Of a DNA stretch of 28,194 nucleotides, positions 8,843 through 16,652 are shown piece after piece. Position 1 is the first letter of the stretch, and each line of letters begins with the position of its first letter. A program made the translations under genes and the position numbers. This DNA is from Anaerolineales bacterium UBA5069 (GTDB taxonomy: Bacteria > Chloroflexota > Anaerolineae > Caldilineales > Caldilineaceae), in contig DIAV01000102.1 in assembly GCA_002415895.1 (NCBI GenBank), forward strand, positions 1 to 28,194. The letters are read 5' to 3'. A model generated the notes under the pieces. The model made no database searches, was not told where the DNA came from, and worked only from the letters and a program-made list of their open reading frames with translations.

Positions 8843-8871
8843 AGTATGTCAGCAAAAGTGGCTCACGTCAA
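8843..8871 (-). promoter_or_regulatory. Sigma70-type promoter for the HNH protein gene
   Basis: On the minus strand TTGACG (8871-8866) and CATACT (8848-8843) are separated by 17 bp. Transcription would start near 8836, about 36 nt before the ATG at 8800. Confidence 0.65.
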
Positions 8872-9193
8872 TAGCTAAATTACAGATAAAATATAATGGG
8901 ATATAAGAGTCATTTAATGAATCTATTTAAAGGTATATTCTGCGCATAGTCATTCGGCCAGGCAACATGGTTGCGCGCCTCTATGGATTGTCTGGTGGCG
9001 CGGCCCATACGCTAACGCGCCCGCTCTGCCGCGCATTTCACGCCTGTGCATGGCGCATACTTCAATGCCGGCTTCCACGCGGCACTGTCAACGCTGTGGC
9101 CGCCGTATGCACGCCACGCGCCTGGCGCGTTCCTGTTGCAGGCGTGCGCGCCACTGATTCCGTCGCGGTGGGCGTTTTGTGTGTAAGGAGTCT
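8872..9193. other. Gene-poor stretch: AT-rich block, then GC-rich DNA without a recognisable gene
   Basis: Bases 8872-8945 are strikingly AT-rich against GC-rich surroundings and hold promoter-like boxes pointing right: TATAAT at 8892-8897 without a partner, and ATTACA (8879-8884) 17 bp before TATAAG (8902-8907). The rest (8946-9193) is GC-rich. An open frame there (8967-9197, plus) has an Ala/Arg/Val-rich translation that matches nothing I know. The block separates the leftward accessory genes from the rightward metabolic operon, and could be a junction left by the mobile element. Confidence 0.5.
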
Positions 9194-9222
9194 ATGAATG
9201 ACTACGCGCATTGCACTTTGCG

Positions 9223-9246
9223 CAAACAGCCATACATGGCTGTTTG
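9223..9246. repeat. Perfect 11-bp inverted repeat upstream of thrH
   Basis: The arms CAAACAGCCAT (9223-9233) and ATGGCTGTTTG (9236-9246) are exact reverse complements around the two bases AC. It lies about 95 nt before the thrH ATG. A second, weaker pair (GGCACTT 9290-9296 with AAGTGCC 9309-9315) lies between it and the gene. The near-continuous dyad suits an operator for a dimeric repressor better than an RNA hairpin. Confidence 0.6.
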
Positions 9247-9339
9247 GCTCTGCTCACATTCTCGTTTATAACCAAGTGAGCATTTCCCAGGCACTTCTCT
9301 GTGCGAAAAAGTGCCCAACCTCTGAGCAAACACATTCCA

Positions 9340-9969
9340 ATGACTGCCAACCTGCCCAGCCTGCTCGCATCCGACCTCGAAGGTGTTCTCATTCCCGAAA
9401 TCTGGGTCTGTGTTGCCGAGAAGACCGGCATCGAGACCCTTAAACTGACGACACGCGAAATCGCTAACTATGACGAACTCATGCAAATTCGACTGCGCAC
9501 CATGCGCGAGCATGGCCTCACCATACACGATGTGCACGAGGTCATTGCCACCATCGATCCGCTGCCGGGCGCAGCTGAATTTGTGCAGTGGGTGCGCACG
9601 CAAACCCGCTTTGTAATTATCACCGACTCATTCTACGAATTCATTGCGCCCATTATGCCCAAACTGGGCTACCCGATGGTCTTTGCACACGCACTTGAGG
9701 TGGATGACAACGGCGTGATCGTGGGCTATCGTCTGCGTATGCCCAATAGCAAAGAGCGCGCCATCGAGGGGCTGCGCCACATCGGCTTCAGGATCATGGC
9801 TTTTGGCGATTCGTATAACGATGCGACCATGCTGGGCGCGGCCGACCTGGGCATCTTCTTTAACCCCCCTGCCAACGTGCGTGCTGACTTCCCGCAATTT
9901 GCGTCTGTTTATGACTACGCGCAGCTACAGGCGCGCGCTCGTGCATTCCTTCAGCAACATGCAGAATGA
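9340..9969 (+). CDS. thrH: ThrH-like HAD phosphatase (phosphoserine phosphatase / homoserine phosphotransferase)
   Basis: This 209-residue HAD-family protein closely follows the Pseudomonas ThrH pattern: SDLEGVLIPEIWVCVAEKTG (nucleophile Asp12, Glu14), TREIANYDELM, GLTIHDVHEVIATIDPLPGA, FVIITDSFYEF (motif II), and GDSYNDATML (motif III/IV) near the end. ThrH enzymes dephosphorylate phosphoserine and can transfer the phosphate to homoserine, linking serine and threonine synthesis in the cytosol. I use the ATG at 9340. An in-frame GTG at 9301 would add 13 residues but falls in a small hairpin, and neither start has a good ribosome site. It is the first gene of the plus-strand metabolic run. Confidence 0.88.
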   Translation: MTANLPSLLASDLEGVLIPEIWVCVAEKTGIETLKLTTREIANYDELMQIRLRTMREHGLTIHDVHEVIATIDPLPGAAEFVQWVRTQTRFVIITDSFYEFIAPIMPKLGYPMVFAHALEVDDNGVIVGYRLRMPNSKERAIEGLRHIGFRIMAFGDSYNDATMLGAADLGIFFNPPANVRADFPQFASVYDYAQLQARARAFLQQHAE

Positions 9970-10026
9970 CATCGTTTTGCGTGGCTTTCCGCGCGCGCAA
10001 CTTGCGCATTGGGGATAGTCACCCGC

Positions 10027-10581
10027 ATGAAGAACACCCAAGGCCCGCCGCTCGCCATCGGCCTCTTTTATGGCAGCAGCAACGGCGACACACACCACGC
10101 TGCTTTGCGCATTGCGTCGCTATGCGCATTTGCGCCGAATCCGTGGGCCAAAGTTACTTTGCATGACGTGGCCACGACGCCGCTGGCCGTGATGAGCACG
10201 TATGACTACATTCTCATCGGCGCATCCACATGGAATACCGGCCAGTTGCAGCGCGATTGGGAAAATGCCTTCGAGGCGTTCAACACCATTGACCTTGCGG
10301 GCAAACATGTCGCGCTTTTTGGTCTTGGTGATCAGATTGGTTACCCGGACACCTTTGTCGATGCGCTGGCCTTCTTTGCCGATATTGTCATCGAACGCGG
10401 CGCGCGATTGGCCGGGCGCTGGCGCGCCGCTGGCTATGCGTTTACGCAATCATGGGCGCTTGCAGATGACGGCCGCTTTGTTGGCCTTGTGCTCGATGAA
10501 GTGAACCAGCCCGTTTTGAGCGACGCGCGCATTGCGCAGTGGCTTGCCCAATTGCATCTGGAATGGATCGTTGACAAATGA
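10027..10581 (+). CDS. Long-chain flavodoxin
   Basis: The 184-residue product has an FMN-phosphate loop FYGSSNGDT (14-22), the usual flavodoxin IGxxYGSxTGNT loop with some changes. [12 protein letters not shown] (from about residue 67) has Trp69 placed to stack on the flavin, and [17 protein letters not shown] gives the second flavin-stacking Tyr106. The length indicates the long-chain class. It would carry one electron at a time in the cytosol, for example between an NADPH-linked reductase and a target enzyme. The start is the ATG at 10027, with GGGGA upstream; a TTG at 10009 is less likely. It overlaps the next gene by 4 bp (ATGA). Neighbouring NADPH-producing genes make a link to pentose phosphate metabolism plausible. 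Confidence 0.88.
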   Translation: MKNTQGPPLAIGLFYGSSNGDTHHAALRIASLCAFAPNPWAKVTLHDVATTPLAVMSTYDYILIGASTWNTGQLQRDWENAFEAFNTIDLAGKHVALFGLGDQIGYPDTFVDALAFFADIVIERGARLAGRWRAAGYAFTQSWALADDGRFVGLVLDEVNQPVLSDARIAQWLAQLHLEWIVDK

Positions 10582-11042
10582 CGAATGCGAAGATTTCTCC
10601 CACGCAAGCAAACGCCGGCAGCAGCCTGATAAGCACCCTCGGCTATGTGCTGGCCGTTTCCTATCCCGTGCTGGCGCTTTCCACGGGAGCCCGCGCCCTC
10701 TATCAGCTCTTCTTCAAGGCGGGGGTAACGGATTATCTGCCTGTCTACCTCTCCCTGGCTGCTGCAACGCTCTACCTGATCGCCACAATCGGCTTTGCGT
10801 ATCGCCGTCCGTGGACATGGTGGCTTTCAATCACATCGCTCGGCGTTGAAACGCTGCTCACGCTCATTGTGGGCACGTTGAGCATCACCAATCCAGACTT
10901 GATTGGGCACACAGTATGGCGTCACTTTGGGCAGGACTACGGCTATTTTCCCCTCTTCCAGCCCATTCTGGGCCTGATTTGGCTGCTGTGGCCCGCAACC
11001 CGCGCCATGTACGGCCTCTCCCAGGCCAAAACCAAATTGTAG
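10578..11042 (+). CDS. Small four-helix membrane protein, unknown function
   Basis: I do not recognise this 154-residue protein. Hydrophobic segments at about 17-40, 55-75, 80-103 and 124-142 predict four membrane helices with short loops. Aromatic residues cluster at the membrane borders (RRPWTWW at 76-82; WLLWPATR near the end). The ATG overlaps the flavodoxin stop by 4 bp, so the two are translationally coupled and may be functionally linked. It ends 36 nt before rpiB. No catalytic or binding motif is visible. Confidence 0.7.
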   Translation: MTNAKISPTQANAGSSLISTLGYVLAVSYPVLALSTGARALYQLFFKAGVTDYLPVYLSLAAATLYLIATIGFAYRRPWTWWLSITSLGVETLLTLIVGTLSITNPDLIGHTVWRHFGQDYGYFPLFQPILGLIWLLWPATRAMYGLSQAKTKL

Positions 11043-11078
11043 AAAATTCCTGCGTGTAAGAAGTTCAAGGAGACGATG

Positions 11079-11534
11079 ATGCGTGTTGCGGTTGGAAGTG
11101 ACCACGCCGGCTTTGTGGGCAAGCCCGCCGTTGTGGAGGAATTGATCGCACTGGGGCACGAGGTGCTGGACCACGGCGTATTCGATACAAGTTCCGTTGA
11201 CTTTCCCGACATCGCCGCGCTGGTGGGTCACTCGTTACAGACAGGCGCGGCCGATCGGGGCATTCTGCTCTGTGGCAGCGGTGTAGGCGTCTGCATTGCC
11301 GCAAACAAGATGATGGGCGTGCGCGCCTGCGTTACACACGACACATACAGCGCGCATCAGGGTGTTGAGCATGACGGCATGAACGTGCTCTGTATCGGCG
11401 GGCGGATTGTGGGTGAGGCCGTCATCCACGAACTTGTACGCGCCTTCGTCGGAGCCGATTTCCAGCAGGAGGAGCGTTTCCTGCGCCGTGTCAACAAGAT
11501 TGATCAACTCGAAAAGGGCCACGCGGGGGACTAA
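11079..11534 (+). CDS. rpiB: Ribose-5-phosphate isomerase B / sugar-phosphate isomerase (RpiB/LacAB family)
   Basis: This 151-residue RpiB-type enzyme interconverts ribose 5-phosphate and ribulose 5-phosphate. The family signature is present: GSDHAGF (6-12), DFPDIA, GILLCGSGVGVCIAANK with catalytic Cys65, and a tail VEHDGMNVLCIGGR that carries the phosphate-binding residues. Related LacA/B enzymes act on 6-carbon sugars, so the substrate is not fully certain. Two ATGs occur in tandem at 11076 and 11079. The AAGGAG site (11067-11072) is 6 nt from the second, which also gives the family-standard MRVAVGSDH start, so I choose 11079. The next gene, zwf, starts 45 nt after its stop, placing two pentose phosphate enzymes together. 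Confidence 0.92.
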   Translation: MRVAVGSDHAGFVGKPAVVEELIALGHEVLDHGVFDTSSVDFPDIAALVGHSLQTGAADRGILLCGSGVGVCIAANKMMGVRACVTHDTYSAHQGVEHDGMNVLCIGGRIVGEAVIHELVRAFVGADFQQEERFLRRVNKIDQLEKGHAGD

Positions 11535-11579
11535 CTGCACCCCTGCCCGCCCACCCTTCACGTAAAGACAGAGGCCCAC

Positions 11580-13133
11580 GTGCCACGCAAATCCATTCCA
11601 TCCGTGCTCATCGTCATCTTTGGTGCATCAGGCGATCTGGCGCGGCGCAAGCTGCTGCCGGCGCTCTATCACTTGTGGAGAGAAGAGGCGCTGCCCAGGA
11701 GTTTGCGCATTCTCGGCTATGCGCGCACGGAGTATAGTGACGTTGTGTACCGTGAGGAAGCGCTCAAGAGCCTGATGGAACATGCAACTGAAGCGAGCGG
11801 TGAGAAACCCGACAAGGCCAACTTCCGCCGCTTCGTCGCGCAGATTGACTACCAGGCCGGTGCATACGATGATGAGGCGGCGTTTGCAGCGCTGGCAAAG
11901 CGCGTTGCCGACATTGACGCGGAACACAATACTGCGGGCAATCACCTCTTCTATCTCGCAACGCCACCCAACGTCTTCATGTCCATTACCGAGAAACTGG
12001 CGCAGGCCGGTCTGGCCGAATCTGCTGCGGGTGGCTGGACGCGCCTGATTATTGAAAAGCCCTTTGGCCACGACCTGGAGAGCGCACGCGCGCTGAACCA
12101 GCACCTGCACAATTTCTTTGCCGAGGATCAGGTCTTTCGCATTGACCACTACCTGGGCAAAGAGACAGTGCAAAACATCTTTGTGTTGCGCTTTGGCAAT
12201 GGCATCTTTGAACCAATCTGGAACCGCAACTACGTCGATCATGTGCAGATTACTGTGGCGGAGACATTGGGCATTGGCGAACGCGGCGGCTACTACGACC
12301 GCTCCGGTGCACTGCGCGACATGGTGCAGAATCACATGATGCAGGTCATGGCGCTCACCGCCATGGAGCCGCCCGTAGGCATGGATGCCAAGTCCATTCG
12401 CGACCAGAAGGTCAACCTGCTACGTTCGGTGCAACGCATTGCGCCGGAAGATGTGGATCGTCTGAGCGTGCGCGGCCAGTACACAGGCGGCACGATTGAC
12501 GGCAAAAAGATCAAAGGCTACCTAAAAACCCCCGAGGTAGAGGCTGATTCCACGACCGAGACCTTTGTAGCCTGGCGTGTTGGCATTGACAACTGGCGCT
12601 GGCAGGGCGTGCCCTTCTATTTGCGCACAGGCAAAGCGCTGGCAAACAAACTCACAGAGGTCAACATCGTCTTCCGCAAGCCGCCTTTGATGCTGGTGGA
12701 TGAAGGGGCGAACCCCCTGCAACTGCCCAACAACGTGCTGAAACTGCGCATCCAGCCCGATGAAGGCATCACTCTCACCTTTGACGCCAAGAAGCCCGGC
12801 CCTCTCGTGGAGGCCGAGCGCGTCTCCATGGATTTTTCCTATGTCAAAGCTTTTGGCGCGCAGCGTGCGGAGGCCTACGAGCGGCTGATTCTTGATGCCA
12901 TCCTGGGTGACAGCACGCTCTTCATCCGCCACGACGAAGTTGAGGTAGCGTGGGACCGCGTGACCGCCCTGCTGGACGGTTGGGAGGCGGCAGACCAACA
13001 AGCACGCAAAGAGGGCAACGCGGAACACCTGCCTCAGTACAAGCCCGGCAGTTGGGGACCTGCTGCAGCCGATGACCTGCTCAAACGGGACGGACGCTAT
13101 TGGCGCAACAACGACAACCTGGGCGGCGCATAA
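11580..13133 (+). CDS. zwf: Glucose-6-phosphate 1-dehydrogenase
   Basis: The 517-residue protein oxidises glucose 6-phosphate to 6-phosphogluconolactone, normally with NADP+, the entry step of the oxidative pentose phosphate pathway. The nucleotide loop [10 protein letters not shown] is at 15-24, EKPFG at 159-163, and the active-site signature RIDHYLGKE (187-195) holds the substrate-binding His190, Tyr191 and Lys194. The length is normal for bacterial Zwf. The start is GTG at 11580, giving [20 protein letters not shown], with a weak AGAGG upstream. Its TAA shares one base with the ATG of the lactonase gene (TAATG), so the first two pathway enzymes are translationally coupled. Confidence 0.97.
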   Translation: MPRKSIPSVLIVIFGASGDLARRKLLPALYHLWREEALPRSLRILGYARTEYSDVVYREEALKSLMEHATEASGEKPDKANFRRFVAQIDYQAGAYDDEAAFAALAKRVADIDAEHNTAGNHLFYLATPPNVFMSITEKLAQAGLAESAAGGWTRLIIEKPFGHDLESARALNQHLHNFFAEDQVFRIDHYLGKETVQNIFVLRFGNGIFEPIWNRNYVDHVQITVAETLGIGERGGYYDRSGALRDMVQNHMMQVMALTAMEPPVGMDAKSIRDQKVNLLRSVQRIAPEDVDRLSVRGQYTGGTIDGKKIKGYLKTPEVEADSTTETFVAWRVGIDNWRWQGVPFYLRTGKALANKLTEVNIVFRKPPLMLVDEGANPLQLPNNVLKLRIQPDEGITLTFDAKKPGPLVEAERVSMDFSYVKAFGAQRAEAYERLILDAILGDSTLFIRHDEVEVAWDRVTALLDGWEAADQQARKEGNAEHLPQYKPGSWGPAAADDLLKRDGRYWRNNDNLGGA

Positions 13134-13876
13134 TGGCGCGAGAAATCATCGTCGTGGGCGAAGACGATTGGACGCAGCGTGCGGTGGCTTTGATCACCGA
13201 CGCAGCGGACAATTCGATTCGCGTGCGCGGGCGCTTTCGCATTGCCCTTTCGGGTGGCGCAACGCCGCGCCCAGTCTATGCCGCACTCGCCACCACGCCG
13301 GGCATTGACTGGCCCCGCTGGGAGCTCTTCTGGAGCGATGAGCGCACCGTGCCCCCCACCAGCCCTGACAGCAACTATGGCATGGCACGCGCCATGCTGC
13401 TCGATCCTCTTGCAGCGCAGGGGGTTACACCCGGCCGCATTGAGCGCATGCGCGGCGAATTGGAGCCGGCTGAAGCAGCAGGCGCGTACGAAGAAATCGT
13501 GCGCTCGCTTGCTGGCGCGCCATTTCCCCGCTTTGACCTCATCCAACTCGGCATCGGCGGTGACGCCCACACGGCCAGCCTCTTTCCGCACACGGCCGCG
13601 CTGGATACAGCGGCGCTGGTGGTTGCCAACGCTGTACCCAGGTTAAAGACGGTGCGCCTCACCTTCACTTTTCCGCTGATCAACGCTGCCCGCTATGTGC
13701 TCATGCTCGTCAACGGCGCCAACAAGGCCGGCGCGCTGCGCGATGTGCTTGAGGGACCGCGCGATTTTGCGCAATGGCCCGCGCAAGCCATACAGCCAGG
13801 AGACGGGCGCATCACATGGCTACTCGATAGAAGCGCCGCGCAGTACCTTGACCCTGGGTCGTACACACCTCGTTGA
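13133..13876 (+). CDS. pgl: 6-phosphogluconolactonase (DevB/SOL type)
   Basis: This 247-residue enzyme hydrolyses 6-phosphogluconolactone to 6-phosphogluconate directly after Zwf. Family motifs are SGGATPRPVY (from residue 40), WSDERTVPPTSPDSNYG with DER at 69-71, and LGIGGDAHTASLFP, whose His146 is the expected catalytic base. That last motif usually reads GEDGHTASLFP, so Gly and Ala replace Glu and Gly here. The His, Thr and Ser are kept, so activity is likely. The ATG at 13133 overlaps the zwf stop; an in-frame TTG at 13100 would lie inside zwf and is unlikely. Confidence 0.94.
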   Translation: MAREIIVVGEDDWTQRAVALITDAADNSIRVRGRFRIALSGGATPRPVYAALATTPGIDWPRWELFWSDERTVPPTSPDSNYGMARAMLLDPLAAQGVTPGRIERMRGELEPAEAAGAYEEIVRSLAGAPFPRFDLIQLGIGGDAHTASLFPHTAALDTAALVVANAVPRLKTVRLTFTFPLINAARYVLMLVNGANKAGALRDVLEGPRDFAQWPAQAIQPGDGRITWLLDRSAAQYLDPGSYTPR

Positions 13877-14006
13877 TTTCCCACGCCCTGCCATATTTGC
13901 CGCAATGACGCCTTGCCTTCATCATTGGCGAGCAATTCATGACATGCGGACGACTGCCATAATCCATGATCGCATGGCGACCTTATCAAGGAGCAATTTC
14001 CCCTTT

Positions 14007-16574
14007 ATGAATATTATTCGTACTGTTACTGTCCTGCCTCGTATTCCAGCAGCCATTGCGCGCCTCAATGAACTGGCCTACAACCTCTGGTGGAGCTGGG
14101 AACCCCAGGCGCAGGAGTTGTACGCCACAATCGACCCCGTGCTGTGGGACGCTGTAGATCACAACCCCGTGAAGTTCCTGCATCACGTGCGCCAGGCAGC
14201 GCTCGATTTGGTGGCCGGCGATAGCGCCTACCTCGCCCAATACGCCGCCGTGATGCAGGCGTTTGACGCCTACATGCATCCCGACGCGCCCACCTGGTAC
14301 AAAGAGGCCTACCCCAACGGGGGTGGCAATACGATTGCCTACTTCAGCGCCGAATTTGGCCTGCATGAGGCGCTGCCGATTTACAGCGGCGGCCTGGGCG
14401 TTCTCAGCGGTGACCACTGCAAATCGGCCAGCGATCTGGGGCTGCCCTTCATTGGCATCGGCTTTCTCTATCCGCAGGGCTATTTCACCCAACGCATTGA
14501 CGAGAATGGCACACAGCAGGCCGAGTACGAGAAAATTGATTTTGTCGAGGTGCCGGCCACCCCTGCTCTTGACCCACAGGGCGATCCCGTGCTGATCAAC
14601 GTCAACCTGCCTGGCCGCACGGTCTATGCGAAGGTTTGGCGCATCCAGGTTGGCCGCATCCCTATCTACCTGATGGATACGGATGTCGATCGCAACGCCC
14701 CGCCCGATCGCGAGCTGAGCGCGCGCCTCTATGGCGGCGACCGCGAAATGCGTATTAGCCAGGAGTTCGTGCTCGGCATTGGTGGCGTGCGCGCCGTGCG
14801 TGCGCTCGGCTACAAGCCCTCCGTCTGGCATATGAACGAAGGGCACAGCGCGTTCCTGGGCCTCGAAAGGCTGCGCGAGTTCATGCAGAACGAGCACCTT
14901 TCGCTCATTGAGGCCATCGAGGCTGTGCGCGCCAACACGCTATTTACCACGCACACACCAGTGCCCGCCGGCAATGATGCCTTTGACTTTGCCCTTGTCG
15001 AAAAGTTCTTCTGGCAATTCTGGACGCAGCTTGGCGTGACGCGCGACGAATTCATGGCTTTCGCCCGCCAGCAGTTGCCCTGGGGCACACAATACAGCAT
15101 GACGGTGCTGGCCCTGCGGTTAAGCGGTTATGCCAACGGCGTCAGCAAGCTTCACGGCTCTGTCAGCCGCGCCATGTGGGCCTTCCTGTGGCCGGGCACA
15201 CCGCTGGCAGAGGTGCCGATTGGCCACATCACCAATGGCGTTCACACCAAGACCTGGTTGCAGCCCGAGTTGCGCAGCCTCTATGCGCAGTATTTCGCCC
15301 CCGATTGGGGCGCTATGGGCTTTGACCAGGGAGAGCGGTGGACTGTGGAGAAGTTGCCCGCGGCGGCACTCTGGGCGGCGCACCGGGCGCGCAAGGTGAA
15401 GATGGTGCACATGGCGCGCACGCGCGCCTCCATACAGGCCATTCGCCATGGCGAGGGGCCACGCTTCGTTGCCGACGTTGCCACTGCGCTCAACCCGGAT
15501 GCACTGACGCTTGGCTTTGCCCGCCGCTTTGCCACCTACAAGCGCGCTACGCTCATCTTCCGCGACATCGAACGCATTCGCCGTATCCTGAGCAACCCCG
15601 AGCGCCCTGTGCAGCTTGTCTTTTCGGGCAAGGCGCACCCCGCCGATGAGCCGGGCAAGACCTTTATTCAGCACATCTATGAGCTGAGCATGGAGCCCGA
15701 GTTCTTTGGCAAGGTATTGTTCGTGGAAGACTACGACATGAACGTGGCGCGCCAACTCGTCTCAGGCGTCGACGTTTGGCTCAATAACCCGCGTCGCCCC
15801 CTGGAGGCCAGCGGCACCAGCGGCCAGAAGGCGGGCGTCAACGGCGCTCCCAACTTCAGCGCGCTGGATGGCTGGTGGGAAGAAGGCTACGACGGCGAAA
15901 ATGGCTGGGCAATCGGCGAAGCGCGTGCCTACAAGGATGAGGCTACACAGGATGAGGCCGATGCACTGAGCCTCTACGCGACGCTTGAGGACGAGATCAT
16001 CCCTCTCTTCTTCGACCGTGACGCTGACGGCGTGCCGCAGGGCTGGGTTGAGCTCATGCGCAAGTCCATCGCGTCAATTGGCCCGCAGTTCAGCATGGAT
16101 CGCCAGGTGAAGGACTACGTGAATATCTACTACAGCGTGGCCGCCGCCAACGGCGCACGCGCGCGTGCCGACAACTACGCCGCCGCGCGCGACCTGGCAC
16201 AGTGGAAGCAGGTCGTTCTAGCGCGTTGGTCTGGCGTCTCCATTGAAGCGGGCACCGAAGGCCCGGCACAAGTCTCCGTCGGCGAGCCGGTGGCGGTGAG
16301 CGCACGCGTTCAACTCAACGGCATTCCCGCCAAGTATGTCTCCGTTGAAGCCGTCTACAGCAGTGCCAACGGCGCACACGGCGACCATACCGCTCCCGAA
16401 CAACTGCACGTGCAGCGCCTCGAACTGGTTGACAGCAGCGGCAATGTGCATAGCTATGCCGGCCAGATTGAGGCGGTGGATTCAGGCCGCTTCGCGTTGG
16501 GCGTACGTGTACGCCCCCAGCATGAGGTAATGCTGCACCCCTTTGAGACGGGGCTTTGCACCTGGGCTGATTGA
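14007..16574 (+). CDS. glgP: Alpha-glucan (glycogen/maltodextrin) phosphorylase, short GT35 type
   Basis: The 855-residue enzyme releases glucose 1-phosphate from alpha-1,4-glucans using phosphate and PLP. It begins with the DUF3417-type domain (LARLNELAYNLWWSWEP style start) typical of the short phosphorylases of many non-enteric bacteria. Then follow SAEFGLHEALPIYSGGLGVL, WHMNEGHSAFLGLERL, HTPVPAGNDAF, ITNGVHTKTW, FARRFATYKRA, VFSGKAHPAD and the PLP site EASGTSGQKAG with Lys608. I choose the ATG at 14007, which gives the family-typical N-terminus. AAGGAG at 13988-13993 is 13 nt away, longer than usual. An ATG at 13974 is possible, and a frame extending to 13695 overlaps pgl and is rejected. 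Its product can feed zwf after conversion to glucose 6-phosphate. Confidence 0.95.
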   Translation: MNIIRTVTVLPRIPAAIARLNELAYNLWWSWEPQAQELYATIDPVLWDAVDHNPVKFLHHVRQAALDLVAGDSAYLAQYAAVMQAFDAYMHPDAPTWYKEAYPNGGGNTIAYFSAEFGLHEALPIYSGGLGVLSGDHCKSASDLGLPFIGIGFLYPQGYFTQRIDENGTQQAEYEKIDFVEVPATPALDPQGDPVLINVNLPGRTVYAKVWRIQVGRIPIYLMDTDVDRNAPPDRELSARLYGGDREMRISQEFVLGIGGVRAVRALGYKPSVWHMNEGHSAFLGLERLREFMQNEHLSLIEAIEAVRANTLFTTHTPVPAGNDAFDFALVEKFFWQFWTQLGVTRDEFMAFARQQLPWGTQYSMTVLALRLSGYANGVSKLHGSVSRAMWAFLWPGTPLAEVPIGHITNGVHTKTWLQPELRSLYAQYFAPDWGAMGFDQGERWTVEKLPAAALWAAHRARKVKMVHMARTRASIQAIRHGEGPRFVADVATALNPDALTLGFARRFATYKRATLIFRDIERIRRILSNPERPVQLVFSGKAHPADEPGKTFIQHIYELSMEPEFFGKVLFVEDYDMNVARQLVSGVDVWLNNPRRPLEASGTSGQKAGVNGAPNFSALDGWWEEGYDGENGWAIGEARAYKDEATQDEADALSLYATLEDEIIPLFFDRDADGVPQGWVELMRKSIASIGPQFSMDRQVKDYVNIYYSVAAANGARARADNYAAARDLAQWKQVVLARWSGVSIEAGTEGPAQVSVGEPVAVSARVQLNGIPAKYVSVEAVYSSANGAHGDHTAPEQLHVQRLELVDSSGNVHSYAGQIEAVDSGRFALGVRVRPQHEVMLHPFETGLCTWAD

Positions 16575-16580
16575 TTCTTC

Positions 16581-16620
16581 ACAAGCAGAGGGGCGGCTGA
16601 AGAGCCGCCCCTCTGCTTGT
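16581..16620. terminator. Perfect hairpin terminator between convergent genes
   Basis: The 18-base arm ACAAGCAGAGGGGCGGCT (16581-16598) is exactly complementary to 16603-16620 around the loop GAAG. It begins 7 nt after the phosphorylase stop and lies 32 nt from the lipoprotein stop on the other strand. There is no long T-run on either side, so termination efficiency is uncertain, but the position and symmetry fit a bidirectional terminator. Confidence 0.8.
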
Positions 16621-16652
16621 ACTGTGCCACCTCCAGAATTATCCGCAATAGC

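Noticed and set aside
8967..9197. 76-codon plus-strand frame ending in an ATGA overlap with a short ORF
   Set aside because: Ala/Arg/Val-rich translation with no motif and no ribosome site; probably chance.
13695..14006. In-frame upstream extension of the phosphorylase gene
   Set aside because: It overlaps pgl and adds residues that do not fit the family N-terminus.
13986..14897. 303-codon open frame on the minus strand
   Set aside because: Antisense to the alpha-glucan phosphorylase N-terminal half, with no recognisable motif.
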